A stretch of 64,000 nt of DNA, taken from NCBI RefSeq assembly GCF_029867415.1, contig NC_081182.1:42147462-42211461 (forward strand), in the 5' to 3' direction. The notes below the pieces were generated by a model. The model ran no database searches. It was given only the letters and a program-made list of their open reading frames with translations, and was not told where the DNA came from. Position numbers and translations under genes: made by a program. Positions 1 through 11,042 of the stretch are shown in pieces; positions within the stretch are counted from its first letter, which is position 1; the number at the start of each line of letters is the position of its first letter. The DNA comes from Vicia villosa. Its lineage: Eukaryota > Streptophyta > Magnoliopsida > Fabales > Fabaceae.

Positions 1-123
1 CCTCCACTATATATACACCCACATTCTCTTTTTTTTTCTTTTTCACAACTTCTTCCTCAAAACCCTAAGAATCTCCAACTTCTGCAAACTTTCATTTTCG
101 TTCTCCATGAAACATCAAATGCA

Positions 124-3083
124 ATGGCTTCCTCTTTTGTTTCAACACAACAACCTTCCATCACGTTTTCTTCTATAGTTATTGCTCCTACTATTCCTGG
201 TGATTGCACATGAGTCCCTAAACAACCAATGAAGGAACAAAAAGCTATCATATGAGCCTCCTAGGTATTAATCCCTTTCACTATCTCAGGTAATGTTCAT
301 GTATTCTTGGGTCCACTTCACAAATCTTCTGAAAATTTGAACAGCTAATGAAGTTTTCCCTTGCTATCATCGATGCAAAGTCCTAGAGTTTGAAGACAAA
401 CCCTGAGTTAGGGTTCATGAGTGTACATTACTGTGTTTTTCATTCCTCTCTCGTTACTAAAAATGAGGCTTACATCAATTGATTAAATAAAGTAGAAAAG
501 AAAAAGGAACTATTCTGGAAATACCAAGGTATCTTTTATCTGATTCTATTGTCCAGAGATGGCCCCAAGTACAACGCCAACATGCTTATTTCAGCCCTTT
601 TCTTTTGGGAAGGCTCGACTAACATCTTTCAAATTTGTTTTGAAATGGTGACTCATACCCTCTTCGACGTGGTTGGTATTACTTTCCTTTGACCCATCAG
701 AGAAACCTTCCACCATTCTCTCAAAAATAAAATCAAACCCAAATTTTCTTTTCCCTGTCCAAGTTATAGTAACTACATCGAAGATCATTATGAAAGCCAT
801 CATGAAAAAGTCTCTGATTATGAGCATATTGCTTTCCTCACCTTTTAGTTATCCCACTTTGTCTTCTGTTCTAGCTCTCGGCAGGTATCTAAGAAGTATA
901 TAGCTTTGGCAGCCCAAACCCATGAGGGGGGGCACATTTGTCTTAGTAAGCTGATTTTAGGTTCCCTATAAGAATCTCTTGGGCTATCTTCGTTTGATCT
1001 AAAATCCATAACCAATCCAGATCAAAATTTTTTGATCTCTTGCCCGATGTGGCTTATACAACTATGGCTCAATGCTTCTTTCGAACCCACTTTGAAGGTC
1101 TCCATCTCTCCTGACTTAATGAAATAGTTCAAAGCCACTAGACTTGTTCTATTCTTGGAAGATTTGTTCGATCAATGCAGTTTCTATTCTTGGAAATGGT
1201 ATCTTGACAAGTCATCTTGGTACTTTTCTTCCAGCTATGAGTGACAAAAAGATCTCATCATGTGCATGAGTCATTATTAGCCTAAGGTGTGCATTTTTTT
1301 CATTGTATGGGTTAGTGTTGGTGGTGTGTTGGATGAGTTTGGATCCTGGTTAAATAAAGTAGAAAAGAAAAAGGAACAATTCTAGAAATACTAAGGTATC
1401 TATTATCTGATTCTATTATCCAGAGATGGCCCCAAGTACAATACCTACATGCTTATTTCAGCCCTTTTCTTTTGGGAAGGCTCGACTAACATCTTTCAAC
1501 TTTGTTTTCAAATGGTGACTCATACCCTCTTCGACTTGGCTGATGTTACTTGCCTTTGACCCATCAGAGAAACCTTTGACCATTCTCTCAAAAATAAAAT
1601 CAAACCAAAATTTTCTTTTCCCTGTCCAAGTTATAGTAACTACATCGAAGATCATTATGAAAGCCATCATGAAAAAGTCCCTGACTATGAGCATATTGCT
1701 TTCCTCGCCTTTTAGTTGTCCCACCTCGTCTTCTGTTCTAGATCTCGGTAGGTATCCAAGGAGTTTATAGCTTTGGCAGCCCAAACCCATGAGGGCGGGC
1801 ACATTTGTCTTAGTAAGCTAATTTTAGGTTCCCTATAGGAATCTCTTGGGCTATCTTCTTTTGATCTAAAATCCATAACCAATCCAGATCAAAAAAATTT
1901 GATCTCTTTCCCTATGTGGCTTATACAACTATGGCTCAATGCTTCTTTCGAACCTACTTTGAAGGTATCCATCTCTTATGACTTAATGATACAGGCAAAA
2001 GCCACTAGACTTGTTCTATTCTTGGAAGAGTTGTTCGATCAATGCATTTTCTATTCTTGGAAATGGTATCTTGACAAGTCATCTTGGTACTTTTCTTCCT
2101 ACTATGAGTGACAAAAAGATCTCATCATGTGCATGAGTCATTATTAGCCTAAGGTGTGCATTTTTTTCATTGTATGGGTTAGTATTGGTGGTGTGTTGGA
2201 TGAGTTTGGATCCTGGTTAAATAAAGTAGAAAATAAAAAGGAACAATTCTGGAAGTACCAAGGTATCTATTATCTAGTTCTATTGTCTAGAGGTGGCCCC
2301 AAGTACAACACCAACATGCTTATTTCAGCCTTTTTCTTTTGGGAAGGCTCGACTAACATCTTTCAACTTTGTTTTGAAATGGTGACTCATACACTTTTCG
2401 ACGTGGTTGGTGTTACTTGACTTTGACCCATCAGAGAAACCTTCGACCATTCTCTCAAAAATAAAATCAAAACAAAATTTTCTTTTCCATGTCCAAGTTA
2501 TAGTAACTACATCGAAGATCATTATGAAAGCCATCATGAAAAAGTCTCTGACTATGAGCATATTTCCTTCCTCGCCTTTTAGTTGTCCCACCTTGTCTTT
2601 TGTTCTAGCTCTCGGCAGGTATCTAAGTAGCTTATAGCTTTGGCAGCCCAAACCCATGAGGGGGCACATTTGTCTTAGTAAGCTGATTTTAGGTTCCCTA
2701 TAGGAATCTCTTGGGCTATCTTCGTTTGATCTAAAATCCATAACCAATCCAGATCAAAAAATTTTGATCTCTGGCCCTATGTGGCTTATACAACTATGGC
2801 TCAATGCTTCTTTCGAACCTACTTTGAAGGTCTCCATCTCTTCTGACTTAATGAAACAGGTCAAAGCCACTAGACTTGTTCTATTCTTGGAAGAGTTGTT
2901 CGAGCAATGCATTTTCTATTCTTGGAAATGGTATCTTGACAAGTTATCTTGGTACTTTTCTTCCTACTATGAGTGACAAAAAGATTTCATCATGTGCATG
3001 AGTCATTATTAGCCTAAGGTGTGCATTTTTTTCATTGTATGGGTTAGTGTTGGTGGTGTGTTGGATGAGTTTGGATCCTGGTT
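124..3083 (+). pseudogene. Plant mobile domain (PMD) gene relic with an internally triplicated segment
   Basis: Conceptual translation with frame changes recovers a plant mobile domain protein (PF10536 type, found in MAIL1/MAIN-like host proteins and in transposon-borne relatives). A TATA-like run lies at 8-15 and an ATG at 124 opens 29 codons (MASSFVSTQQPS...) before a TGA at 211. Recognisable blocks follow: WLNKVEKKKE..FWKYQGI, ISALFFWEGSTN, THTLFDVVG, EHIAFLTF*LSHFVFCSSS, ALAAQTHEGGHICLSKL, and PMWLIQLWLNASFEP. The Trp expected before LSHF is a TAG in all three internal copies, and the Tyr expected after LILGSL is a stop in all three. Frame also changes between VVG and DPSEKP and around the poly-G run near 925. 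No copy can make the protein. The family assignment comes from remembered motifs, not a search. Whether the ancestor was a host gene or element cargo is open. Confidence 0.72.
483..3083 (+). repeat. Three tandem copies of an 867-bp unit
   Basis: Unit 1 is 483-1350, unit 2 is 1351-2216 and unit 3 is 2217-3083. The anchor TTAAATAAAG recurs at 483, 1351 and 2217, and the GATTCTATT-type anchor at 541, 1408 and 2275. The units differ by scattered substitutions and small indels, for example the G run after CCCATGAG. Only unit 1 is preceded by the amino-terminal PMD sequence. Only unit 3 is followed by the unique sequence beginning TTTTGCTCATGG. Confidence 0.93.
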
Positions 3084-3438
3084 TTGCTCATGGCTTGGTT
3101 TAGAGATTTTTCTTCTTACTCAGTGATTATTATGTACTCCAATTTCTGAGTTGTTTTTGCTTTAGTCGCTTATGTGCTTGATTGACTATATTTAGTTGTT
3201 GTGTGTATGTTTGTTCTTTCGAGTTGTTTTGATACAATTCGAACATGCCTCCTAAACTATATGGTGGCGTTTGTTTCAAGGATTTGAAAGTGATTCTCAA
3301 GAATTAGTTTTCCATAAATAAAAATAGTGATGTGTTGTAATTATAGTTTTGAATAAAAAATGTAAAATTTCATGGAAATAAACATTCTCACCTTCTTACA
3401 TGAGAGTAAAATCATTGGATAGAAATAAAAGAAATTAA
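3084..3438. other. Spacer between PMD relic and tRNA gene
   Basis: T-rich non-coding sequence that probably begins with the 3' untranslated part of the PMD relic, then becomes AT-rich. I see no coding block, RNA gene or element end here. Confidence 0.5.
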
Positions 3439-3512
3439 TGGCCCATGCAGGTCTCGAACCTGCGACCTTCGCGTTATTAGCACGACGCTCTAACCAACTG
3501 AGCTAATGGGCC
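3439..3512 (-). tRNA. tRNA-Ile (anticodon AAT)
   Basis: The reverse complement folds as a standard 74-nt cytosolic tRNA. The acceptor stem GGCCCAT pairs with ATGGGCC, followed by discriminator A. The A box is TAGCTCAGTTGGTT and the B box GGTTCGAGACC. The anticodon loop is CTAATAA, with AAT at 3478-3476, read as isoleucine after deamination of the first base to inosine. There is no intron. T-rich runs just downstream on the minus strand (below 3439) would serve as the RNA polymerase III terminator. Every stem is intact, so the gene looks functional. Confidence 0.97.
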
Positions 3513-4024
3513 ACTTGTTATTGAATAATTGCATAAAATTATCTTTGGATATGTATTTCAATCCGAAGAGACAGTTGGTTTAAACATCACGTGATTAAAC
3601 CGATTAAAAATTTACAATCAAATCATTCATTAAACAAATAAGCAAATAACTTAATAATATTAATTTAAGTTCATAGATAATTATACATAATTATACATAA
3701 TTGTAGGTTTTATATGTTTGTAACCTAATAAAGTAAATATTTTAAAAATCATTAAAAATTTAATATAAAAATCAATGATATAAACGAGAATACAATATAA
3801 TGATACACTTAATCCAACCTTGGTTCAATAACCAACTTGGGCTAGAAGGTTTCATAAAATTGACCCTAATTTTTTTATATAAACGGTTTAGAATCATTCA
3901 ATCCAAATTTTCTACATCAGTTTTGACCCACCAACATCTTTATAAGGAAATTAGAAAATTTTAATTTGTACCCTTATATTTATTCTTATACTCTTATATT
4001 TTATAGAAAAATGTAATTTTTTTC
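3513..4024. other. AT-rich spacer
   Basis: Very AT-rich intergenic DNA with no coding block, RNA gene or element end that I can recognise. Confidence 0.5.
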
Positions 4025-4509
4025 TTGTGTATTTTTAATTATCATTTTATTTTTTTAATATTTATTTTCTCCATCGGAAGACTTTGTAAAAGAGTTCTGG
4101 TAGTCTTTTTTTATATATTTTTCAAGCTACAACCTTTGGAAGATCAATTTTTTCCTATAGTCCATATTAGTCCTGAAGCTCAGGCCACGGTTTGTGTCAT
4201 TGGGGATATCATGGAGGGGCAATGTGTTGTATTGTTTTCCAAGTATTTCACTAAGAGTCGGTTCCAAGTATAGGAAGATGACTATTTTTCATCTTCTTGG
4301 GAGAAATTATATTCTATGTGTCTTCAAAACGCTTCTCTAACTCAACAGTTGGCCGACTATACGAGTGTTACCCTTGAGTTAATCTTAAAGTCATCTGAGA
4401 ATGCTTTGTAGCAAATGAAGCATTTTCAATGTCCTTTGGTTGTCTTGAGGAATAAAATTAGGGAGGATCAAATGGTCAAAGATGGTGAGGTTGTGTACGG
4501 GCGAAATTA
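4025..4509 (+). pseudogene. Unassigned ORF relic interrupted by two in-frame stops
   Basis: One frame stays readable from 4025 to the TAA at 4507-4509 apart from a TAG at 4271 and a second TAG near 4408. The better part starts around 4125 and reads LQPLEDQFFPIVHISPE, then a Gln/Leu-rich stretch (LTQQLADYTSVTLELILKSS), then a charged tail. Before about 4100 the frame is low-complexity Phe/Ile sequence and probably not coding. It may be the 3' part of another PMD-type or transposon protein, but I cannot assign a family. Confidence 0.3.
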
Positions 4510-4641
4510 ACATTACTGGCCTTTTATTTTTATTTTTTATGTTTCATTGGATTACCTTGTAATGGAAGCACCCGCCTGCAAGGTTTGCACTTCAACACTC
4601 ATGTCAGTAACAGAGTAAGAATGGAGTTTAAATAGAAAATG

Positions 4642-4692
4642 AATCATACCTCAATACTTTTTTTTTTCGATAAGCAATCATACCTCAATACT
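4642..4692 (-). mobile_element. Ultra-short retroposon-type insertion with a 17-bp target-site duplication
   Basis: A perfect 17-bp direct repeat (AATCATACCTCAATACT at 4642-4658 and 4676-4692) flanks 17 nt, 4659-4675. On the minus strand those read GCTTATCG followed by nine A. A short 3' fragment ending in an A-tract and bounded by a long target duplication is the mark of a LINE- or SINE-mediated insertion truncated almost to nothing. Confidence 0.75.
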
Positions 4693-5080
4693 GACGTGTG
4701 TTCTCCTTTAAATAGGATGTATGGTTAGAAATTGTATGTGAGTAATATGCGACTGACCGTTTAATCATTTTTGGGAGATGATGCCTAATGATTTCATAAA
4801 GAGATTATGGAGGGAAAATAATATGGAATGTTTTCTTTATGACTATCCCTCATCCAGCTATTGGGTCTTACCTGATGAGTCTTGTCTACTAAGTAGGTCC
4901 AGACCAGATACAATAAAATAGCTTTGATTACAAAAGAAATAAATAAAAGACGATAAAGTATTAACACGTAACAACAGTATGAGCACACAACAGAAATAAC
5001 TAAAGCATAGTAAACCTTGCATTTAGGGAGGGATTTTATTTTCCGTCACTAATTTTAATTTTACTAGTAGTTTTCGAGGG
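4693..5080. other. Spacer up to the duplication breakpoint
   Basis: No coding or RNA feature recognised. Its right edge, TTTTCGAGGG, is the unique left flank of duplication copy A. It has no counterpart next to copy B, where an LTR end sits instead. Confidence 0.6.
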
Positions 5081-5395
5081 GGTTTGAACTTCCTTATAAA
5101 AAAAGAAGCCCATATACATATATATATTTTACATTTTCAACCTATTTTTCTTGAACGAGAAGCCCAAAAGGATTTGAATTTTATTTTGCATTCTTTGTAC
5201 TATAGTTTCGGATCCATTAGCGTGTGAATATCAACTTCCAATTAAATTTCCAAAACTAACCTTAAAACCCTATATTTTCTAATGTGAGGTGAGGTGTTGC
5301 TTTCTGTCCACTCTCTCTCAACATTTCTTTCCCTCAAAAACCAAACTCCTTCATCGAATACCCTCAGAAAACGCGATCAACAACAAAGATAATCT

Positions 5396-5659
5396 ATGGG
5401 GAACAAACGTCAACGCAAGCTGATGAAACCTTGCTTGAATGCAATCGCAGATGATAAAGCACCAAATGAAATCCAGAAGAATGATGATCTGGCTACTGAC
5501 GTTCGTGTTGAAAAGGGGAAGAAGATCTCATCTGAAAATTTTGATCGAAGATCCAATACTAAGAAGATCAATGGGATTTTTCGACCAAAGAAGATGAAGA
5601 AATATAGATCTCTTGCTGATATTTACAGGGTGACAAAACCCATTGATATTGAAAATTAA
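5396..5659 (+). CDS. Small basic protein of unknown function, copy A (87 aa)
   Basis: I do not recognise the family. The 87-codon ORF is Lys/Arg-rich. It opens MGNKRQRKLMKPC, has a polar acidic middle (IQKNDDLATDVRVEKGKK), and ends with a basic run, FRPKKMKKYRSLADIYRVTK, that could be nuclear-localising. About 300 bp upstream look like a real promoter and leader: a TATAAAA near 5095, pyrimidine-rich CTCTCTCTC, then CCCTCAAAAACC and AGATAATCTATGG around the start. Shortly after the stop comes AAAAGGTGAG, a plausible splice donor, so this may be the first coding exon or have an intron in its 3' UTR. Copy B differs at one base in the coding region (Glu86 to Lys). It could be a short host gene or the surviving first exon of a larger one. 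Confidence 0.5.
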   Translation: MGNKRQRKLMKPCLNAIADDKAPNEIQKNDDLATDVRVEKGKKISSENFDRRSNTKKINGIFRPKKMKKYRSLADIYRVTKPIDIEN

Positions 5660-6740
5660 GAAAAGGTGAGAGCTTGATATGTAATTTCAACAAGTATCTC
5701 GAACTAGTCTTATTATACCTTGATGGCATGAGAGGTTAATTATTCCTCAATAATAAATGATAAACAATTGGGTTGTACCTTATTTTGATACCATTTAATT
5801 TTAAAATATATGACTATATGCATGTTTTTTTAGGCTTTTGATTAACTTCGAAAGAAATCTTTCAATTCTCTTTTCACTTTATGATTTTAATTTGTGTATA
5901 ATATATGGTTGATAGTCTTGCTCATAAGAAAAACTATCAATGAGATAGATCTTATTCTAGAAATTGAATATTTTATAATAAAAACTAATAGGAGACAACT
6001 TATGTATGTATTCAATAATTTGTCAGAATTGTATTTATTTTTTGGTGATTCTAATGATATGTGTGGACGTGTGGTATAGTTTTTGTCTCTCATTATGGAT
6101 TGAAATTTCATACCATAAAGTATGAACATAAGAACTTCACCCCTATGTGTTAATATGTATGCTTAATTAATCTTATGGATTTGATATTTTGTATTCAGTA
6201 TGCATATATTTGTTTGATATTTTGTACTATGTGTGGTGGTTATTTAATGGAAATTTCGTACTAGAAATATTTAAGTATGAAGGATATCATCTAATTCATC
6301 TCTAATATTTTTTGAACTCAATTTTTATATATTAGCATAAATTTAATCGGATAAGGGTGTCTACCCTCCTCCATCAAGACTAGTAACCAATTTGTTTAAA
6401 ACATGCTAAGTTAAGCATCTTTTATGTTAAGTCTATTATTGTATTGTAAAGACGTTCATATAACAATTGTTCATATAGTAGATATGTTCAATTTTGTGTA
6501 TGTTAATATTCATGTATGTAAACAAAACTAGAAACAAGATGATGTTTTTCTCTTAGCTCTCAAGAGAAAGCTTTTAAGAATTCTCTTCACAAGAAAATAC
6601 AATATTTAAGTCTATGAAAATCAATCATTTTTTTTATTAAGTTCCCTCCTTAAAATTATTCCTTCTAAGTATAATGGGTCATTCTTCTGTCATATAGACC
6701 CATTGGGCCATATTTTGGAGATCATAAAAATAGACAATTT
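5660..6740. other. Downstream sequence of the 87-codon ORF
   Basis: AT-rich non-coding DNA conserved in copy B at about 17062-18140. ORFs in this stretch appear on both strands and are low-complexity. It could hold an intron or the 3' UTR of the preceding ORF. Confidence 0.4.
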
Positions 6741-8597
6741 TTTTTATAGACCCAACCTTCTTAATACCCACAGAGAAATTTCAAATTTGTTCCTATATTT
6801 CGGAAATGCATCTTCAAAATCATTTTTTTCTGAAAATAATTGATTTCGGAAGTGCACTTCCGAAAATACCTTTTTTTTTTTAAAAAAAAAAGTGTTTTCG
6901 GAAATATTCCAATTTCTCGTGTGTACTTACAATCCTTTGAGCCACTTCGGGCATAACATCTGATGTGTACTCGCCATATTTTCTTTGGCGTGCTCTCTTC
7001 CATTTCTCGTGTCGTGATGGTGGAGATGGAGTGCAATCAAGACTTATAGAACCTCCCACCTCTTCCTCCATTTGTTTTCTTTTTTCTTCAATCAAAATTT
7101 TTTCAAGTCTTTGATATCCTCCTTGAGACAACCTATGTGGATAGATATTTCTAGCTCAATTTTTCTTAACTTTTTGGCTCTTTTTCAAGAACTTGGGAGT
7201 GTTGCGAGACTCTACAAATTCCTCCCAAGTAGCCTTATGAATAAATGAATATACCTCGTATGAAGGTTGTTCTTTATTTGCTCTATTTGTAATATAATCA
7301 TGGGTGAGTTATGTCTTAAACCCCCTCCAATGCTCACCATAATAAAAAAAGCATTTTCTTTTTCATGTATTTATCATTTGGAGTAACAATGAACACATCC
7401 TATGTTTACACAATAGAGATGTTATTAGTATTGCACAAAAAAATATACTTGTAAAAAAATGATAAAATAAAAAAATAAATACCGTAATATCGGTCCATAT
7501 GCCGTATTTCAATTCTTTATCAACAACATGCCAACTATCTATCAAAATACTCACTTTACTTCTACCTTGTAAGGCAACGTAACCCAAAAAATCATCAGCA
7601 TGTTCACCAAAAACCTTGTCGGTTTGGGCATCAACTCTAACAAGGTATCGAATACCAGTTTCGTTGGATTTTTTCACCTTTGTAATTGTATACATCATGG
7701 CACCTCTAGTTTTTCTTATACGAGTATTAATAGATCTGTTTGTAGCAGATGTTGTATGGGAGGTGTTAGTCGAATCGTCCATGACTATCAAGATGAATCA
7801 AATAGAAACGTTTCAGCCAAAACAAAATGATCAATAGATAAACTAATGAAAAAAAACCTAAGCAACATGATCAAGAGACTATTTCAGTGAAAAACTAACG
7901 TTGATGAATATACAAAATAACGTTTCGGTGAAGAACAAACCTACTTGCGAAAATGACGTTTGATGAATATCTTTTGGAAGAGTTTTGATGAAAATTAGCT
8001 TGAAAATCACCTAGGATTTTTGCGAAATGACAAACTGGCGTTTGAGTGTTGATAGGTAAATGAAAAGTTAGAAACTAGATAGTACTTTGAAGTATTTCAT
8101 GCATAATAAGTGTCATGTCGGTTTTACACTAAAACCGATTATAAAAAATATGAAATATAAAAAAAAACTTCATAGCGCCATATTTTGGGACTTCATTTAA
8201 AAGATATCTCACGTCAGTTATTTAATAAAATTGAGAGGTTAAAGTATATCAAATAAAGTATTAAAATAAGATTTTTGAAATTAGTATTATGAAATTGTTA
8301 ATGCAAAATATTTTACCTATCCGTTGGAAAAAATAAATAAAATAAAAACTTTATTAGAAAGACGCTAAATGAGAAATACTTATTAAACAATTGAAACATT
8401 ATATAAAATGCAGCAACAGGGTGTCGAAGCGAGACCCCTTATTGCTAACTTACATCGGTTTTATTAAATAAACGAAGGCTAAAGTTTTTTATAAAAAAGA
8501 ATAATAATAAAACATGGCGCTCCCCGGATATATACCCTCATTTTTTTCATTGTTCGAGGTGTAAGTTTCGTCATAAAAAGCGTTATTTGTTGTAGTG
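6741..8597 (-). mobile_element. CACTA (En/Spm) transposon relic, copy A
   Basis: Read on the minus strand, the element starts at 8597 with CACTACAACAAATAACG, the typical CACTA terminal sequence. ACT (8598-8600) lies next to it as a possible 3-bp target copy. The transposon-type coding relic lies inside at 6905-7791. Subterminal sequence holds hairpin-like motifs: a TCGGTTTTA/TAAAACCGA pair near 8117 and a 22-bp perfect palindrome at 6844-6865. I could not find the opposite terminal repeat, so the left limit is approximate and the element is probably truncated. Confidence 0.65.
6905..7791 (-). pseudogene. CACTA-encoded Ptta/En/Spm-type protein relic, copy A
   Basis: Minus-strand exons resemble the plant transposase family PF03004 carried by CACTA elements. 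The first block (7791 to about 7483) contains TRGAMMYTITKV, DDFLGYVALQGRSKVSILID and SWHVVDKELKYGIWTDI, then a good donor, ACG|GTATTT. The second block, about 7340 to 6905, contains HWRGFKT*LTHDYI, TWEEFVESRNTPKFLKKSQK, NIYPHRLSQGGYQRLE and SPPSRHEKWKRARQRKYGEY. In-frame stops (after RGFKT and after KVKKN) break the second block. The family's usual order is kept: GRSKVPI..SW..V..ELK, then W..F, then SRGGY, then SPPSRHEKWKRAR. No DDE transposase is present here. Confidence 0.7.
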
Positions 8598-9165
8598 ACT
8601 CCTTGAATTTTTAAGCCTTTGATTGTGATTTAGCTTTGATATGTTAATTTTGGCACCCCTTCCTTCATTTTTGCACCCCTTTTCTAAAAAAGAAAATGCT
8701 TAAAACTCAATTAACTTATCAACAATAATAACTTTAAGAGATTGAGTAAATAATAAACTACTTATTTAGAGGGTTAATCAGAGTTTTCTGGTTTTTCAAC
8801 CTTTAAAAAGTGTACCACCTTAAATCCCAAGTAGACTTGAGAAAAACTCTCAATTTTGAGAGAATGATAATATTATTATCGTAAATCCATATCTGTGAAT
8901 CGTTTGACTAGAGAGTTGGTTCAAACCAAAAAAGTTGATAAATTCATTACAGATTTATCACCTCAACCTATTAAGAGATTAAATCATCATAGATCATTAT
9001 AACTGTTTAGAAACATCCTCAATAAGAATATTCTAATCACGTCTGTTAAATACACCATCAACGAGAATCCCTTGGATCATAGGCATCAGAAATTCAAAAT
9101 CATCAAACCTTATCAGCAAAGACTTTTACTTATATACTCAAAGGTATATTTTGCTTTGTACGACT
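7792..9165. other. CACTA terminal region and spacer
   Basis: 7792-8597 is the non-coding 5' part of the CACTA relic on the minus strand. 8598-9165 is AT-rich DNA conserved in copy B, with no coding block that I can name. Confidence 0.45.
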
Positions 9166-9610
9166 TCATTTAATATGCATTAAGGCTTCATTAAAGCTGC
9201 AAAGCATCTCTGCAAAACAAACCAAATTTCCACCTTTAGCATTCAAATCTTTTTTTGCTCCTGGTGTGTTAGTAGTTCTAAGAGGTATAGAGTTATTACC
9301 TTTAGACCTTTTTAATTTATCATAACAAAATGGTTCTAGGTGGCTAAACTTATTACAAAACGAGCATTTGTAAATAGGGTGGTTCAATTTCTTTCTATTT
9401 AAACTTGTACTATGTGATATATTCAATTTAAAAATCTAATCCAATTTTATTTAAGGAAGACTTTTGATTTGATAAAGTCAAATTTAAATTTTCTTTCTCT
9501 TTAGTAAATCTACTTAAAATTTCATGCAAAAAATCTACTTTCTTTTTTTCTTGAGAGACGAGTTTCACATTACTTAGAATTTCGTGCAAATTTTTTACTT
9601 CCATTTTCAT
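9166..9610 (-). pseudogene. Ty1/copia gag fragment with zinc-knuckle-like motif, copy A
   Basis: Two adjoining minus-strand pieces belong together. 9610-9428 is a Lys/Leu-rich segment with heptad-like spacing (VKNLHEILSNVKLVSQEKKK) ending SSLNKIGLDF. 9426-9166 carries CSFCNKFSHLEPFC, a CX2CX4HX4C knuckle of the kind seen in copia gag. No protease, integrase or reverse transcriptase sequence follows, so this is an isolated gag relic. Copy B keeps the knuckle part at 20883-20623 but has lost part of the coiled segment. Confidence 0.6.
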
Positions 9611-10338
9611 TAAAAGACAAGTCTCACATTACTTAAGGTCTAACCTATGATGCCCAAAATCAGCAATTAATGGTTAACTAAAATATTGATGATGACATCA
9701 AGTAAATGAAACAAAAGATCCAAAATAAAATATAAAATGTTTGTACTCTGAACCAAACCAGTTTTTTCTAATGGCAAATTATTATTATATATTTTACACC
9801 CTTGTCAGGACTTAAACCCTTGACCTCCAACTCCTTTTAACCCTTAACTCAAATATTTTAAAAATCAGACCGAACCGGCCAATCGAATCAGGAATCGAAG
9901 AGATCATCGGCCTGGTCTAATTATTGGATCGAGTAAGCTATTAAATCGGTGTGAACCAGTCAGGATCGATAAAACTAAAAAATTGACAATTTTGAAAATC
10001 GGCAGATTAAATGCTTTTTTTTTTCTCCGACAAAATGACTTGTTTTGATAATTTTTTAAAATAAAATTAAAATATAAGTAGAATTTGTTCAAAACTTATT
10101 CTGAACAACTTTCCCTTTTTAGAATTAAAAAATATTAGACAAGTATTTTGTTATTCAATTTATATCGTAATTAAACTTTGTTCAAAATTTATTTTGAATT
10201 TATATTTATACTATTTTGTAGTGTGTGATGACTATTTTTATAAATGAATTTAAAGAATGAACTAGTGAAATTGTAATATTTTGAAATTTTGTAAGCATTG
10301 TGATATTTAAAAAGACCAAGTCATCTTATTCGACCGAT
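9611..10338. other. Unassigned repeat-like DNA in copy A
   Basis: AT-rich sequence with GAACC/GGTTC-rich phrases (CCGAACCGGCCAATCGAA) typical of decayed plant repeats. It is also present in copy B. I see no gene. Confidence 0.4.
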
Positions 10339-10346
10339 TTAATAAC

Positions 10347-11042
10347 CAGTGGCAGATCCAGACATTTTGCTTAATGGGGGCAAAAGTAGAGCAAACTGTT
10401 TTAATAAAAACAAAATTATAACAGTTGATAGAATTGATAAACTATTTAAATGGATTGAAATGAAAATAATTATTCGTGTTTAACGAGAATAAAGAAAAAA
10501 TATGAGCCTTGTAAAAGAAATTATATGTATTTTGATTGTTGTTAGACAGAGAAAAGAGTAATTCCATTAAATAATGGAAATAATTCTAAAAAGACATTCT
10601 CTAACACACAATTCTTAATATTTTTAATAATTAGTTTTAGTTTATCAATTGGTCTTCCTACTATATTAATTAAATAAATTTAACGGAATGTATATGAATA
10701 GTAATTAATATAATAGACTTTGTTCAGTGTATCTTACACATTTCAAATAGATTCCATGTTAGGTGATAATTTTTTTTTACCAATTATAAAATTTCACAAT
10801 TATGGTCGTTCTATAATCAACGTGACATTGAATTTTAATATACTAGTTTATCTAAATTGTAGGATTATTATTGAGACAAGATAAATAATAGCAGAGAATG
10901 GAAAAACACATTAAAAAAGTCTTGGGGGCAACTATCTTCACAAGATTGTACATGAAGGTATAGTAGAATAGTATGTCAAATAGAACAATTAATTTGGTGG
11001 GGGGCTCTAGCCCCCATTTGCATACATGTGCATTCGCCCCTG
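10347..11042. mobile_element. Non-autonomous hAT-type element (696 bp)
   Basis: Bounded by a perfect 8-bp target duplication, TTAATAAC (10339-10346 and 11043-11050). The ends are imperfect inverted repeats: CAGTGGCAGATCCAGACA at the left, and CAGGGGCGAATGCACATG read inwards from the right. Copy B has the uninterrupted single target TTAATAAC at 21743-21750. An 8-bp duplication with CAGNGGC ends fits the hAT superfamily. No transposase ORF is present, so it would depend on a partner enzyme. Confidence 0.88.

Noticed and set aside
57..251. Minus-strand ORF of 64 codons near the left edge
   Set aside because: It is the antisense of the PMD amino-terminal region and has no family resemblance of its own.
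591..2747. Minus-strand ORFs (DFFMMAFIMIFDVVTITW...) recurring in all three 867-bp units
   Set aside because: They recur only because the DNA is triplicated. The plus strand carries the recognisable PMD blocks over the same bases.
7600..7837. Plus-strand ORFs over the CACTA relic
   Set aside because: Antisense shadows of the CACTA protein relic.
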